Assembly: GCF_029637605.1 (NCBI RefSeq)
Contig: NZ_CP121261.1
Location: forward strand, 6,386,001 to 6,450,000
Direction: 5' to 3'
DNA length: 64,000 bases
Source of the DNA: Achromobacter spanius
GTDB taxonomy: Bacteria; Pseudomonadota; Gammaproteobacteria; Burkholderiales; Burkholderiaceae_B
Below are positions 43,041 through 52,749 of this stretch, piece after piece. The translations under genes were made by a program, and so were the position numbers. The notes below the pieces were generated by a model, which saw only the letters and a program-made list of their open reading frames with translations, ran no database searches and was not told the origin of the DNA. Within the stretch, counting starts at the first letter, position 1, and the number at the start of each line of letters is the position of its first letter.

Positions 43041-45578
43041 ATGATGGATTTCCCTGATATGTCACAGGCCAAGCGCCCCGGTTTCTGGTCCACCCTGCGC
43101 CTGGGCGCCAGGATGATGATGCGCGACGCCCGGGCGGGCGAGCTGCGTTTGTTGGTGCTGGCGCTGGTGGTGGCGGTGGCCGCGGTGACCAGCGTGGGCT
43201 TTCTGGCAGACCGCGTCAGCCGGGCGCTGGAACGCGACGCCGGGCAGATGCTGGGCGCTGATCTCGTGCTGGATGCCGACGAACCCGTGCCCGCGCAATT
43301 CCTGGATCAGGCCCGCGAACGCGGCCTGACCGTGTCCCGGACCTTGCAGTTCCCGTCCATGGTCGGCGCCGGCGACGGCGCGCAACTGGCGGCGTTGAAA
43401 GCGGTGGAGCCTGGCTACCCGCTGCGCGGCGCCCTGCGCGTGGCCGAGGCGCCGTTCGCCCCCGACGCCGTCACCCGCGACATCCCGCCCGAGGGCGCGG
43501 TCTGGGTGGATGCCCAACTGCTGTCGCTGCTGAACCTGAAAGTGGGCGACACGCTGAACGTGGGCGATGCCCACCTGCGCGTGGACCGCGTCATCACCTA
43601 TGAGCCCGATCGCGGGATGCAGTTCGTCAACGTGGCGCCGCGCGTGCTGCTGCGCGCCAGCGACCTGCCGGCCACCGGCCTGATCGCGCCCGGCAGCCGC
43701 ATCGGCTACGCCATGCTGGTGGCCGGCCAGCCGGACGCCGTGGCGGGCTATGCCACCTGGCTGAATCAAAACTTAAAGCGCGGGCAAAAAGTGGCCACCC
43801 TGGAGTCGGGCCGGCCGGAAGTGCGCCGCACGCTGGACCGCGCGCAGCGCTTCCTGTCGCTGGTCGCGTTGCTGGCGGTGCTGATATCCGCCGTGGCGGT
43901 GGCGTTGGCGGCGGGCCGCTACATGACCCGGCATCGCGACGGCATCGCCGTCATGCGTTGCCTGGGGGCGGTGCAATCCCAGATCTCGCGCATGCTGACG
44001 CTGGAGTTCGCCTTGGTCGGCCTGTTCTCGTCGGCCGCGGGCTGCCTGCTGGGCTTTGCCGTGCACCAGGTGTTGGTGATGCTGCTGGGCTCCTTGATCG
44101 ACACCAGCCTGCCCGCGCCGTCCGCCATTCCCGCCTTGCAAGGCGTGTTGACCGGCTTGCTGCTGCTGCTGGGCTTTGCCTTGCCCGCGCTGGCGCAACT
44201 GCGCCATGTGCCGCCCGCCCGCGTATTGCGGCGTGATGCCGACACGCTAAGCGCCCGCAGCGCCTTCGGCTACGTGGTGGGCGCCACGGGCTTTGCGCTG
44301 CTGATCTGGTGGTTCGCGGGCGACGCCAAGCTGGGCGCGGTGGTGGCGGGGGGCTTTCTGGGCGCCTTCGCCGTGTTCGCGCTGGTGGCGTGGTTGTGCG
44401 TGCTGGGCCTGGCGCGTGTGCGCGGCTTGGCCTCGGGGCTGCCCGCGCTGCGTTTCGCGCTGGCGGGCGTGGTGCGCCGCCGCGCCGCCACCATCACGCA
44501 GGTCTGCGCGCTGGCCGTCGGGCTGATGGCGCTGCTGCTCCTGACCATGACGCGCACCGACCTGATCCAGGGCTGGCAGCGCACCATGCCGGCGGACGCG
44601 CCCAACCGATTCCTGATCAACGTGCAGCCCGACCAGCGTCAACCGGTCAGCGACGCGCTGGCCCGCGAGGGCTTGGGCGGCATCACGCTGTCGCCCATGG
44701 TGCGGGGGCGCTTGATCGCCATCAACGGCAAGCCGGTGGGCCCGGACGACTACGAAGAGCCGCGCGCCAAGCGCCTGGTGGACCGCGAGTTCAACCTGTC
44801 CTATGACGACAAGATGCCCTCGTCCAACAAGATCGAGCAGGGCCGGTGGCTGAACCCCGACGCAACGGCGCCCGAGGTATCGCTGGAGTCGGGTCTAGCC
44901 AAGTCGCTGGGCCTGAACCTGGGCGACAAGATGACCTTCGACGTGGCCGGCCAGCAGGTGGAGGCGACCGTCACCAGCACCCGGCGGGTGGATTGGGATA
45001 CGATGCGCGTCAACTTTTTTGCCATCCTGACCCCCGCCGCGCTGGCCGACATGCCCCAAAGCTGGATCACATCCTTTTACCTGCCGCCCGAAAAAGCGGC
45101 GGTGCTGCCCGCGCTGGTGCGCGAATTCCCGAACCTGACCGTGTTCGATGTCAGCGCCATCCTGCAGCAATTGCAGTCGGTGCTGAACGAAGTGGGCAAG
45201 GCGGTTCAGTTGCTGTTCCTGTTCACGCTGGCCGCCGGTGTGCTGGTGCTGTCGGCGGCGCTGACGGCCACCCGCGACGAGCGCATGCGCGAAGCGGCGG
45301 TGCTGCGGGCGCTGGGCGCCACGCGCACGCAATTGGCGCGGTCGCAGCGGATTGAACTGTGGGCGGTGGGCGGCCTGGCCGGCCTCTTGGCGGCGGCCGG
45401 CGCCACCGCCATTGCCTGGGTGCTATCCACCCAGGTGTTTGACTTCACCATTACCCTGAGCCTGTGGCCGTGGCTGACCGGCATCGGCGCGGGCATGTTG
45501 GGCGCCTGGGCCGGCGGCGCCCTGGCTCTGCGCGGCGTGTTGCGCACGCCGCCCCTGGTCACCCTTCGAGAAGCCTGA
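43041..45578 (+). CDS. FtsX-type ABC permease, YbbP-like
   Basis: The protein has 845 residues, the length of YbbP-type permeases, with about ten helices: one near 36-56 (RLLVLALVVAVAAVTSVGF), then a periplasmic domain, a group near 275-400, a central block (about 410-515), a second periplasmic domain and three C-terminal helices. The final segment (AAVLRALGATRTQLARSQRIE) matches the FtsX core. Such permeases pair with a YbbA-like ATPase, which is not adjacent here. Three in-frame ATGs lie near the start, none with a good ribosome site. The stop overlaps the next start. Confidence 0.85.
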   Translation: MMDFPDMSQAKRPGFWSTLRLGARMMMRDARAGELRLLVLALVVAVAAVTSVGFLADRVSRALERDAGQMLGADLVLDADEPVPAQFLDQARERGLTVSRTLQFPSMVGAGDGAQLAALKAVEPGYPLRGALRVAEAPFAPDAVTRDIPPEGAVWVDAQLLSLLNLKVGDTLNVGDAHLRVDRVITYEPDRGMQFVNVAPRVLLRASDLPATGLIAPGSRIGYAMLVAGQPDAVAGYATWLNQNLKRGQKVATLESGRPEVRRTLDRAQRFLSLVALLAVLISAVAVALAAGRYMTRHRDGIAVMRCLGAVQSQISRMLTLEFALVGLFSSAAGCLLGFAVHQVLVMLLGSLIDTSLPAPSAIPALQGVLTGLLLLLGFALPALAQLRHVPPARVLRRDADTLSARSAFGYVVGATGFALLIWWFAGDAKLGAVVAGGFLGAFAVFALVAWLCVLGLARVRGLASGLPALRFALAGVVRRRAATITQVCALAVGLMALLLLTMTRTDLIQGWQRTMPADAPNRFLINVQPDQRQPVSDALAREGLGGITLSPMVRGRLIAINGKPVGPDDYEEPRAKRLVDREFNLSYDDKMPSSNKIEQGRWLNPDATAPEVSLESGLAKSLGLNLGDKMTFDVAGQQVEATVTSTRRVDWDTMRVNFFAILTPAALADMPQSWITSFYLPPEKAAVLPALVREFPNLTVFDVSAILQQLQSVLNEVGKAVQLLFLFTLAAGVLVLSAALTATRDERMREAAVLRALGATRTQLARSQRIELWAVGGLAGLLAAAGATAIAWVLSTQVFDFTITLSLWPWLTGIGAGMLGAWAGGALALRGVLRTPPLVTLREA

Positions 45579-46000
45579 TGACGACCCGCGTCCATACCAT
45601 TAGCGAACCCGTGGAAAATTCCAGCAGCATCTTTGACCTTCTTGGCGGCGAGCCCGGCGTGCGTGCGCTGGTCGACCGCTTCTATGACCTGATGGACATG
45701 GAGCCCGACCTGAAAGAACTGCGCGCTGCCCACGGCCCCAGCCTGGACGAGGCGCGCAACAAGCTGTTCTGGTTCCTGTGCGGCTATTTTGGCGGGCCGG
45801 ATCACTACATCGAACGCTTCGGCCACCCCCGACTGCGCGCGCGGCACCTGCCGTTTTCCATCGGCCAGGTCGAGCGCGACCAGTGGGTGATCTGCATCGG
45901 GCGCGCCATGGAAGACCAGGGCATCGACCCGGCGCTCGCGGAGCGGCTGCTGGAATCTTTCTACGGCGTGGCCGACTGGATGCGCAATCGTGAAGGCTGA
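45578..46000 (+). CDS. Group II truncated haemoglobin
   Basis: The protein has 140 residues with the 2-on-2 globin pattern: FDLLGGEPGVRALVDRFYDL at the start, then FWFLCGYFGGPDHYIERFGHPRLRARH containing the proximal histidine (in GHPRLRARH), then QWVICIGRAMEDQG. The extra N-terminal segment of 17 residues is usual in betaproteobacteria. Its ATG overlaps the last base of the permease gene. A role in oxygen or nitric-oxide handling is known for the family but not shown here. It overlaps the Kdo kinase start by 11 bases. Confidence 0.88.
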   Translation: MTTRVHTISEPVENSSSIFDLLGGEPGVRALVDRFYDLMDMEPDLKELRAAHGPSLDEARNKLFWFLCGYFGGPDHYIERFGHPRLRARHLPFSIGQVERDQWVICIGRAMEDQGIDPALAERLLESFYGVADWMRNREG

Positions 46001-46739
46001 TGGCGCGCGCGCAGACGGCGCACGATCCGGCGTGCTGCGCCAGTCCTGGGCGGGTCCGCTGGCCGGCGCCATGTTGAGCGACGCGACGCGCCTGGCTGAC
46101 GCCGGCCCCGACATTTTCAACCCGTCCCATTACGGCGACCGCGCCCGGCCGGTGGACGCCGGGGGCCGCCAAGCCGCCTGGTTCGTACAGGGCGCGGGCT
46201 GGCAGGGCGTGTTGCGGCGCTATCGGCGCGGCGGAATGATCGCCCGCATCAGCCGCGACGCCTATCTTTGGAACGGCGAGGACCGCACCCGCGGCTTCCG
46301 GGAATTCCGCTTGCTGGCCGAGATGCGCGCGCAGGGGCTGGACGTGCCGGCGCCCTTGGCCGCCGCCTATTGGCGCCAAGGCCCGATCTACCGCGCGGCC
46401 ATCGTGGTGGAACGCATTCCAGGCGTGAAGCCCCTGGCCCACGCGCTGGCCGAGCCGCTGTGGGGCGCGGTGGCGCAGGCCATCGTCCGCATGCACCGCG
46501 CCGGCGTGTGGCACGCCGACTTGAACGCCTTCAATATCCTGATCGGCGGCGACAGCCGGGTCTGGCTGATCGATTTCGACCGCGGCACGCTCGGTGCGCT
46601 GTCCGAACGCCAGCGCCAGGGCAACCTGGACCGGCTGCGCCGCTCACTCGTCAAGGTGGCCGGCGACGAGGGCGAGCGCTTCTGGATGAAGCTGCGCGAC
46701 AGCTACTGGACCGCCTGGGGCGTAGGTGTCCAACCCTGA
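45990..46739 (+). CDS. kdkA: 3-deoxy-D-manno-octulosonic acid (Kdo) kinase
   Basis: The protein has 249 residues of the KdkA/WaaP kinase-like fold. The catalytic loop is VWHADLNAFNIL (HxD...N) near residue 172, the metal motif is LIDFDRG, and RGFREFRLLAEMRAQGL follows the glycine-rich part. It phosphorylates Kdo in lipid A-core, important where a single Kdo is used, as in Bordetella and Haemophilus. A GTG overlapping the globin gene is the longest start; later Met residues are possible. The overlap implies translational coupling. Confidence 0.82.
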   Translation: MKADGARADGARSGVLRQSWAGPLAGAMLSDATRLADAGPDIFNPSHYGDRARPVDAGGRQAAWFVQGAGWQGVLRRYRRGGMIARISRDAYLWNGEDRTRGFREFRLLAEMRAQGLDVPAPLAAAYWRQGPIYRAAIVVERIPGVKPLAHALAEPLWGAVAQAIVRMHRAGVWHADLNAFNILIGGDSRVWLIDFDRGTLGALSERQRQGNLDRLRRSLVKVAGDEGERFWMKLRDSYWTAWGVGVQP

Positions 46740-46881
46740 GACGTCGCGGGGGCCGTCGCCGTCGCGATGCCTTCAATTGCGGCAACTCACCGGCAAAGTT
46801 GGGCAGACCATCGCTAAAAGGCTTTATCATTTCGCCTTTTGGTGGTCCTGACATACACGACATACGGCAAGGGGGCTTGTA

Positions 46882-47985
46882 ATGGAACTAAGGGCGGGAA
46901 TGCGCTGGGCGCTTGGCGCGGTGTTGGTCGCGGCATCGGCATCGTCGGCAGTCGCGCAGGACAAGGTCGTCAACGTCTACAACTGGGCTGAGTACACGGC
47001 GCCGGACACGATTCCGGGTTTCGAAAAGGAAACCGGCATCAAGGTCCGCTATGACGTCTATGACAGCAACGACACGCTGCAAGCCAAGCTGCTGGCCGGC
47101 AAGTCGGGGTACGACGTCGTGGTTCCGTCCACCCATTACGCCTCGCGCCAGATCCAGGCCGGGCTGTTCCAGAAGCTGGACAAGTCCAAGATTCCCAACT
47201 GGAAGTATCTGGACCCGGAACTGATGGCGCTGGTTGCCTCGGTCGACCCGGGCAACGAGCACGCCATTCCCTGGGGCTACGGCACCAACGGTCTGGGCTA
47301 CAACGTTACCAAGGTCAAGGAGATCATGGGCGACAACGTAGATCTGTCCAACTGGGACATGATCTTCAAGCCCGAGAACGCCGCCAAGCTGAAAGAGTGC
47401 GGCATTTCGATGCTGGACGAAGCCGCGCAGGTGTTCCCGGCCGTGCTGAAGTACCTGGGCAAGGATCCCAACAGCACCAACGCCGACGACTACAAGGCCG
47501 CGCTGGATGTCTTGAAGCAGATCCGCCCGTACATCCGCCAGTTCAGTTCGTCGGGCTATATCGATGAGCTTGCCGTGGGCGACCTCTGCATGGTCTACGG
47601 TTTTTCGGGCGACGTGATGATCGCCCGCAAGCGCGCGCAAGAAGCCAAGAAGTCGTATGAAGTGAACTACTTCATCCCGAAGGGCGGCGCGCCCGCATGG
47701 TTCGACCTGATGGTCATTCCGAAGGATGCGCCGCATCCCGAAGAAGCCCTGGCGTTCATCAACTACATTGAAACGCCCCAGGTGCATGCCGCCATCACCA
47801 ACACCATGTTCTATCCCAACGCCAACAAAGAGGCGCGGAAATACGTGGTGAAGGACGTGGCCGAGAACCCCATGATCTACCCGCCGGCGGAGGTCTCCAA
47901 GACCTTGTACGTGATCAAGGCGCTGCCCTTGAACATTCAACGCATGCAGAACCGGATGTGGTCCGAGCTGAAGTCTGGAAGATAA
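46882..47985 (+). CDS. potF: Polyamine ABC importer binding protein, PotF/SpuD type
   Basis: The protein has 367 residues with a signal peptide (about 1-25, SASSAVAQ) and the polyamine-binding pattern VYNWAEYTAPDTIPGFEKET, with TNGLGYN and SGYIDELAVGDLCMVYGFSG also visible. It binds putrescine or spermidine in the periplasm. It is the first of four genes in a row (potF-potG-potH-potI) with very short gaps or overlaps. About 140 bases upstream lack any gene and should hold the promoter. Confidence 0.92.
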   Translation: MELRAGMRWALGAVLVAASASSAVAQDKVVNVYNWAEYTAPDTIPGFEKETGIKVRYDVYDSNDTLQAKLLAGKSGYDVVVPSTHYASRQIQAGLFQKLDKSKIPNWKYLDPELMALVASVDPGNEHAIPWGYGTNGLGYNVTKVKEIMGDNVDLSNWDMIFKPENAAKLKECGISMLDEAAQVFPAVLKYLGKDPNSTNADDYKAALDVLKQIRPYIRQFSSSGYIDELAVGDLCMVYGFSGDVMIARKRAQEAKKSYEVNYFIPKGGAPAWFDLMVIPKDAPHPEEALAFINYIETPQVHAAITNTMFYPNANKEARKYVVKDVAENPMIYPPAEVSKTLYVIKALPLNIQRMQNRMWSELKSGR

Positions 47986-47991
47986 GTCATC

Positions 47992-49119
47992 ATGAGCGAT
48001 AGCCGTTACTCGGCGCCGCATACGGCCGACCCGGACGAATTCGTCCGGGTGTCCGATGTGGTCAAGATCTTTGGCGATGTGGTCGCCGTGCGTTCCGTCA
48101 ACCTGTCCGTCAAGCGCAACGAGATCTTTGCGCTGCTGGGAAGCTCTGGCAGCGGCAAATCCACCTTGCTGCGCATGCTGGCGGGCTTTGAGGACGCCAC
48201 GTCGGGGCAGATCCTGCTGGACGGCGAGGACATCACCGCCGTGCCGCCGTACCGCCGGCCCGTGAACATGATGTTCCAGTCCTACGCCCTGTTCCCGCAC
48301 ATGACGGTTGAAGCCAATGTGGCGTTCGGCCTGAAGCAGGAAGGCGTGGACCGCGCCGAAATCCACGACCGCGTGTTCGAAGCGCTGGACCTCGTCCAGA
48401 TGGCCGGCTATTCGCGCCGCAAGCCGAACCAACTGTCGGGCGGCCAGCAACAGCGCGTGGCGCTGGCGCGCAGCCTGGTCAAGCGGCCCAAGCTGCTGTT
48501 GCTGGACGAACCGATGTCCGCGCTGGACAAGCAGATTCGCCAGAAGACGCAGATTGAACTGGTGAAGATTCTTGAACAGGTCGGCGTGACCTGCATCATG
48601 GTGACGCACGACCAGGAAGAGGCCATGACCATGGCGCACCGCCTGGCCGTCATGACCGAAGGCCAGATCGTCCAGTGCGGCACGCCGCAAGACGTCTATG
48701 CCTTTCCAAATTCGCGCTTCGTGGCCAGCTTCATCGGGTCGACCAATATGTTCACCGGCACCATCGTGGTGGACGAACCCGATCACGTCGCCATCGAATG
48801 CGCCGAACTGACGCGGCCGCTCTTCGTGAACCATGGCGTGAGCGAACCGCTGGGCATGGAAGTGCACGTGTCCATCCGGCCCGAGCGCCTGGTGGTGTCG
48901 CGCGACCAACCCGCCGGCGAATACAACTGGGCCCACGGCATGGTCAGCCACATGGCCTGGATGGGCAGCTATGCGCTATATCAGATCCGCCTGGATTCCG
49001 GCAAGACGGTCGAGGCCAGCGTGCCCAGCCTGTTGCTGGCCCAGATGGATGCCCCAGGCATTGACGAGGAAATCTTCGTCAGCTGGGATGCCGACAGCGC
49101 GACGGTGCTGGCGTCATGA
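47992..49119 (+). CDS. potG: Polyamine ABC importer ATPase, PotG
   Basis: The protein has 375 residues: Walker A GSSGSGKS (near residue 51), Q-loop in [14 protein letters not shown], signature LSGGQQQR, Walker [13 protein letters not shown], and a C-terminal TOBE domain from about 290. The ATG lies 6 bases after the potF stop and the gene overlaps potH by 4 bases. Confidence 0.93.
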   Translation: MSDSRYSAPHTADPDEFVRVSDVVKIFGDVVAVRSVNLSVKRNEIFALLGSSGSGKSTLLRMLAGFEDATSGQILLDGEDITAVPPYRRPVNMMFQSYALFPHMTVEANVAFGLKQEGVDRAEIHDRVFEALDLVQMAGYSRRKPNQLSGGQQQRVALARSLVKRPKLLLLDEPMSALDKQIRQKTQIELVKILEQVGVTCIMVTHDQEEAMTMAHRLAVMTEGQIVQCGTPQDVYAFPNSRFVASFIGSTNMFTGTIVVDEPDHVAIECAELTRPLFVNHGVSEPLGMEVHVSIRPERLVVSRDQPAGEYNWAHGMVSHMAWMGSYALYQIRLDSGKTVEASVPSLLLAQMDAPGIDEEIFVSWDADSATVLAS

Positions 49120-50036
49120 TTCGCTTTTCGCCCCGCGACTGGTTGCCTTCCGGCCGGGCGCTGGCGGTGGTGCCGCCGTTTGCCTGGCTGGTGCTGTTCC
49201 TGCTGCTGCCTTTCCTGCTGGTACTGAAGATCAGCTTTGCCGAAGTGGAATTCGGCATTCCGCCGTATACGCCGCTGGCGCAGTTTCAGGACGAAGCCGT
49301 GCAGTTCAGCCTGCACCTGCGCGGCTACCTTCTGCTGTTCACCGACAGCCTGTACATCAAGACCTACCTGAGCTCGGTGAAGATCGCCGGCATCACCACG
49401 CTGATCTGCGTGCTGATCGGCTATCCCATCGCGTACTACATCGCGCGCTCTTCGCCGCGGGTGCGCAACCTGCTGCTGCTGGGCGTGATCCTGCCGTTCT
49501 GGACGTCGCTGCTGTTGCGCGTGTACGCGTGGGTCGGCATCATGCGCAACGATGGTCTGTTGAACAACCTGCTGCAAAGCCTGGGCATCATTTCCAGCCC
49601 GCTGGAAATCTATCGCACCGACGTGGCGGTCTATATCGGCATGGTCTATGCGTACCTGCCGTTCTTCATCCTGCCGCTGTACGCCACGCTGGTGAAGATG
49701 GACCTGCGCCTGCTGGAAGCCGCTTACGACCTGGGCGCCAAGCCCTGGCAGGCGTTCTGGCAGATCACCGTGCCGCTGTCGCGCCAGGGCGTGATCGCGG
49801 GCGCCATGCTGGTGTTCATTCCCGCCGTGGGCGAATACGTCATCCCTGAAATGCTGGGCGGCGCCAACACGCTGATGATGGGCCGCGTCATGTGGAACGA
49901 ATTCTTCAATAACGCTGACTGGCCGATGGCGTCGGCGGTGACGTGTGTGATGGTGCTGTTGCTGCTCGTGCCCTTGGTGGTCTTCCAGTACAACCAGGTC
50001 AAGCAGCAGGAACAAGCCAACGGAGGCCGCAAATGA
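49116..50036 (+). CDS. potH: Polyamine ABC importer permease, PotH
   Basis: The protein has 306 residues with about six membrane helices (first: AVVPPFAWLVLFLLLPFLLV) and the EAA motif LEAAYDLGAKPWQAFWQITV. It overlaps potG by 4 bases (ATGA) and potI by 4 bases. Confidence 0.93.
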   Translation: MIRFSPRDWLPSGRALAVVPPFAWLVLFLLLPFLLVLKISFAEVEFGIPPYTPLAQFQDEAVQFSLHLRGYLLLFTDSLYIKTYLSSVKIAGITTLICVLIGYPIAYYIARSSPRVRNLLLLGVILPFWTSLLLRVYAWVGIMRNDGLLNNLLQSLGIISSPLEIYRTDVAVYIGMVYAYLPFFILPLYATLVKMDLRLLEAAYDLGAKPWQAFWQITVPLSRQGVIAGAMLVFIPAVGEYVIPEMLGGANTLMMGRVMWNEFFNNADWPMASAVTCVMVLLLLVPLVVFQYNQVKQQEQANGGRK

Positions 50037-50842
50037 AGGGCCCCAACAAGACATTGCGCGCCGTGGTGCTGGGGCTGGGGTACTTTTTCCTGTACGTGCC
50101 CATCATCAGCCTGATGGTGTTCTCGTTCAACGAGTCGCCCACCGTGACGTCGTGGGCGGGCTTCTCGTTTCGCTGGTATCACGCGCTGATCAATGACGAC
50201 GCGCTCTTGCGGGCTGCGTGGCTGTCGTTTCGCATCGCGGCGCTGACGGCCACGGCCGCCGTCATCATCGGCACCTGGGCCGGCTATGTGCTGGGTCGCA
50301 TGGGACGCTTTCGCGGCTTTTCGCTGTACGTGGGCATGCTGAGCGCGCCGCTGGTCATACCGGAAGTGGTGTTGGGCATTTCCTTGCTGCTGATGTTCGT
50401 GGAACTGCGTGGCAGCCTGGGCTGGCCCTCTGAAAATGGCGTGTTCACCATCTGGGTGGGGCACGTGACGCTGTGCATGGCATTTGTGGCCGTCGTCATC
50501 CAGACCCGCATCCGCGACCTGGACCGCTCGCTGGAAGAGGCCGCGCTGGACCTGGGCGCTACCCCCATGACGGTGTTCTTCAAGATCACGCTGCCGCTGA
50601 TCGCGCCGGCATTGGCCTCGGCCTGGTTGCTGTCGTTCACGCTGTCGCTGGACGACGTCGTGCTGGCGTCGTTCCTGTCCGGCCCCAGCTCCAGCACGCT
50701 GCCGATGGAAGTGTTTTCGCGGGTGCGCCTGGGGCTGAAACCCGAGATCAACGCGCTGGCCACCTTGTTCATCCTGGCCGTGGGCACGTGCGTGATCCTG
50801 GCCAACCGCCTGCAATGGCGCAAGGAATCTGAATCCAAATGA
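50033..50842 (+). CDS. potI: Polyamine ABC importer permease, PotI
   Basis: The protein has 269 residues with about six helices (first: LGLGYFFLYVPIISLMVFSF) and the EAA motif LEEAALDLGATPMTVFFKIT. The chosen ATG overlaps the potH stop; GGAGG precedes it. It completes the importer, and its stop overlaps the start of the next gene. Confidence 0.93.
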   Translation: MKGPNKTLRAVVLGLGYFFLYVPIISLMVFSFNESPTVTSWAGFSFRWYHALINDDALLRAAWLSFRIAALTATAAVIIGTWAGYVLGRMGRFRGFSLYVGMLSAPLVIPEVVLGISLLLMFVELRGSLGWPSENGVFTIWVGHVTLCMAFVAVVIQTRIRDLDRSLEEAALDLGATPMTVFFKITLPLIAPALASAWLLSFTLSLDDVVLASFLSGPSSSTLPMEVFSRVRLGLKPEINALATLFILAVGTCVILANRLQWRKESESK

Positions 50843-51195
50843 AGCAAACTACCCTGTATGGCCTGACCAAGTGCAGCACCTGCGTCAAGGCGCGCGACTG
50901 GCTGTCGGAACACGGCGTCGATCATGTGTTCGTGGATTACCGTGATCACCCGGTTGACGCGGCCACGCTGAAATCGTGGTCCGACCAGGTTGGCGGTTGG
51001 GAAAAGCTGGTCAACCGCTCGTCGATGACCTGGCGCAACCTGCCGGAAGACCGTAAGTCGGCCGCGACCGACGCCCAATGGAGTGCGCTCATCGCCGAGT
51101 ACCCGGCCTTGGTGCGCCGCCCGGTCACCGTGACGCCGGATGGCGAAGTCACCGTGGGCTTCAGCGAAAAGCGCTACGGCGAACGCTTCGCCTGA
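50839..51195 (+). CDS. ArsC/Spx-family thioredoxin-fold protein
   Basis: The protein has 118 residues with a CxxC pair at C12-C15 (GLTKCSTCVKARDWL) and the Spx/ArsC/YffB pattern WEKLVNRSSMTWRNLP. The arginine usual in ArsC active sites is not clear, and the length matches YffB. It may be a glutathione-dependent reductase or a regulator; arsenate reductase is not assured. Its ATG overlaps the potI stop. Confidence 0.85.
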   Translation: MKQTTLYGLTKCSTCVKARDWLSEHGVDHVFVDYRDHPVDAATLKSWSDQVGGWEKLVNRSSMTWRNLPEDRKSAATDAQWSALIAEYPALVRRPVTVTPDGEVTVGFSEKRYGERFA

Positions 51196-51210
51196 CGCCT
51201 CCCGGCTGCG

Positions 51211-51948
51211 ATGGCGTCCCCCATCCAGGCATCGCGCGGCGCCGGCAAGGCGTTGCCCGATGCCTTTTTTGATCGCGATGCCTGCACCCTGGCGCGCGAC
51301 CTGTTGGGCAAGGTCATCCGTCATTGCGTGGACGGCCTGTGGCTGTCGGTGCGCATCATCGAAACCGAGGCCTACTACCTGGAAGAAAAGGGCAGCCACG
51401 CCTCGCTGGGCTACACCCACAAGCGCCGCGCGCTGTTCATGGATGGCGGCGTTATCTACATGTATTACGCGCGCGGTGGAGATTCTCTGAATTTCAGCGC
51501 CGCCGGGCCGGGTAATGCCGTGCTGATCAAGTCCGGGTATCCATGGACGGACGCGCTGTCAGGCCCCGATGCGCTGGCCCGCATGCAACAGTTGAACCCG
51601 GATGCGCGGGATCTGCCGCGTCCGCCGTCGCGCCTGTGCGCGGGGCAGACGCTGCTGTGCCGTTCGCTGGGGCTGAAGGTGCCGCAGTGGGACACGCGCC
51701 GCTTCGATCCCAACGCGCTGTATGTGGAAGACGTGGGCGGCTCACCGCAAGCCCTGGTCTGCACCACGCGCCTGGGCATTCCGCCAGGGCGCGACGAGCA
51801 TCTGCACTACCGCTTTGTGGATCCGGCCTACGCCGCCTTTTGCACGCGCAACCCGTTGCGGCGCGGGCAACGCGCTGGCCATGACTACGTGTGGGTGGAC
51901 CGCCAGGGTGTCGTGCTGCCCGAGGCGCCCGAACTTCCGGCGCGCTAG
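51211..51948 (+). CDS. 3-methyladenine DNA glycosylase (AAG/MPG family)
   Basis: The protein has 245 residues of the AAG/MPG type. The catalytic glutamate lies in VRIIETEAYYLEEKG and SHASLGYTHKRRALF follows, as in the family. It removes alkylated purines from DNA. The C-terminus contains CTTRLGIPPGRDEHLHYRF. The start ATG is 15 bases after the preceding stop. It overlaps the convergent yrbL gene by 4 bases. Confidence 0.88.
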   Translation: MASPIQASRGAGKALPDAFFDRDACTLARDLLGKVIRHCVDGLWLSVRIIETEAYYLEEKGSHASLGYTHKRRALFMDGGVIYMYYARGGDSLNFSAAGPGNAVLIKSGYPWTDALSGPDALARMQQLNPDARDLPRPPSRLCAGQTLLCRSLGLKVPQWDTRRFDPNALYVEDVGGSPQALVCTTRLGIPPGRDEHLHYRFVDPAYAAFCTRNPLRRGQRAGHDYVWVDRQGVVLPEAPELPAR

Positions 51949-52646
51949 GCGGCCTTCGCGGCGTCGATGCGTGCTTGCAGGGACTGGCGCATTTCCTGGT
52001 ATTTACGCGCAATGCGCTTGCGGTTCAGGCGCTTGCTCCAGGCGTAAAGCGGAATCAGCGGCAAGACCCCGAACCCGTCGATCAGGTACATGCCCTGCTT
52101 GCCCTCGGCGTTCTGGCCACAGGCGATATTGCTGGCGGAAATGTCGTGCAGCACGACATGCGCGTCGGCCAGATCGTTGAAGAATTCGTCCAACTGTTCG
52201 AAGAACTGCGCGTCCACCTTGCCCTGCGCGGCCAGGTCGGCCACGGTGGGCGCAATGTTGCCGTCGGCGTCGGTAATCTTTTCCACCACCAGGCCCAGGC
52301 CCAGCGAGGTTTGCGCCACGCCCAGGATGCGTGCCATGGGCACTTGCCACACGCCCGACGGGCGGGTGGTGGTGGTGACGTATTCCGAGATCTCGTTCAG
52401 GTAAACGCGGTAGGCGCTTTCACGCTGGTATTGCTTGTACCAACGCTTGAACGGCCGCGCCTCCAGATAGACCGCGCGGGCGCGCATGTCCATGACCTTC
52501 ACGAGCAGGTCGGGGGAGTGCGGATGCTGGAAAATGTGGCGGTCGCCGCCGGTGGCGAGCGGGGTTGCGGCGTCCAGGTCCAGGGGACCGAACACCGATT
52601 GGAAAGAAACGCTGGATCGACGGGAAGAAAGGTCAGTTGAATTCAA
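51945..52646 (-). CDS. yrbL: YrbL-family protein kinase-like protein
   Basis: The protein has 233 residues of the YrbL family (PhoP regulatory network). It has a kinase-like fold: VYLEARPFKRWYKQYQRESA, then LHDISASNIACG as an HD...N catalytic-loop relative, then YLIDGFGVLPLIPLYAWSKR. In enterobacteria yrbL is PhoP- and BasR-controlled; its activity is unproven. It is divergent from rmuC. Confidence 0.8.
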   Translation of the reverse strand: MNSTDLSSRRSSVSFQSVFGPLDLDAATPLATGGDRHIFQHPHSPDLLVKVMDMRARAVYLEARPFKRWYKQYQRESAYRVYLNEISEYVTTTTRPSGVWQVPMARILGVAQTSLGLGLVVEKITDADGNIAPTVADLAAQGKVDAQFFEQLDEFFNDLADAHVVLHDISASNIACGQNAEGKQGMYLIDGFGVLPLIPLYAWSKRLNRKRIARKYQEMRQSLQARIDAAKAA

Positions 52647-52749
52647 GTTGGGTCGAACGTTGTATTCAAAGTGCGGGAAGTTTAATCCTGTTGCGCGGTC
52701 GCGGCGGCTCGGGTTGCATCAAGGGATGTCGTTTGCTTACAACGCAGTG

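Noticed and set aside
46888..48951. A 687-codon minus-strand frame opposite potF and potG.
   Set aside because: It has no domain or ribosome site and lies opposite well-supported genes.
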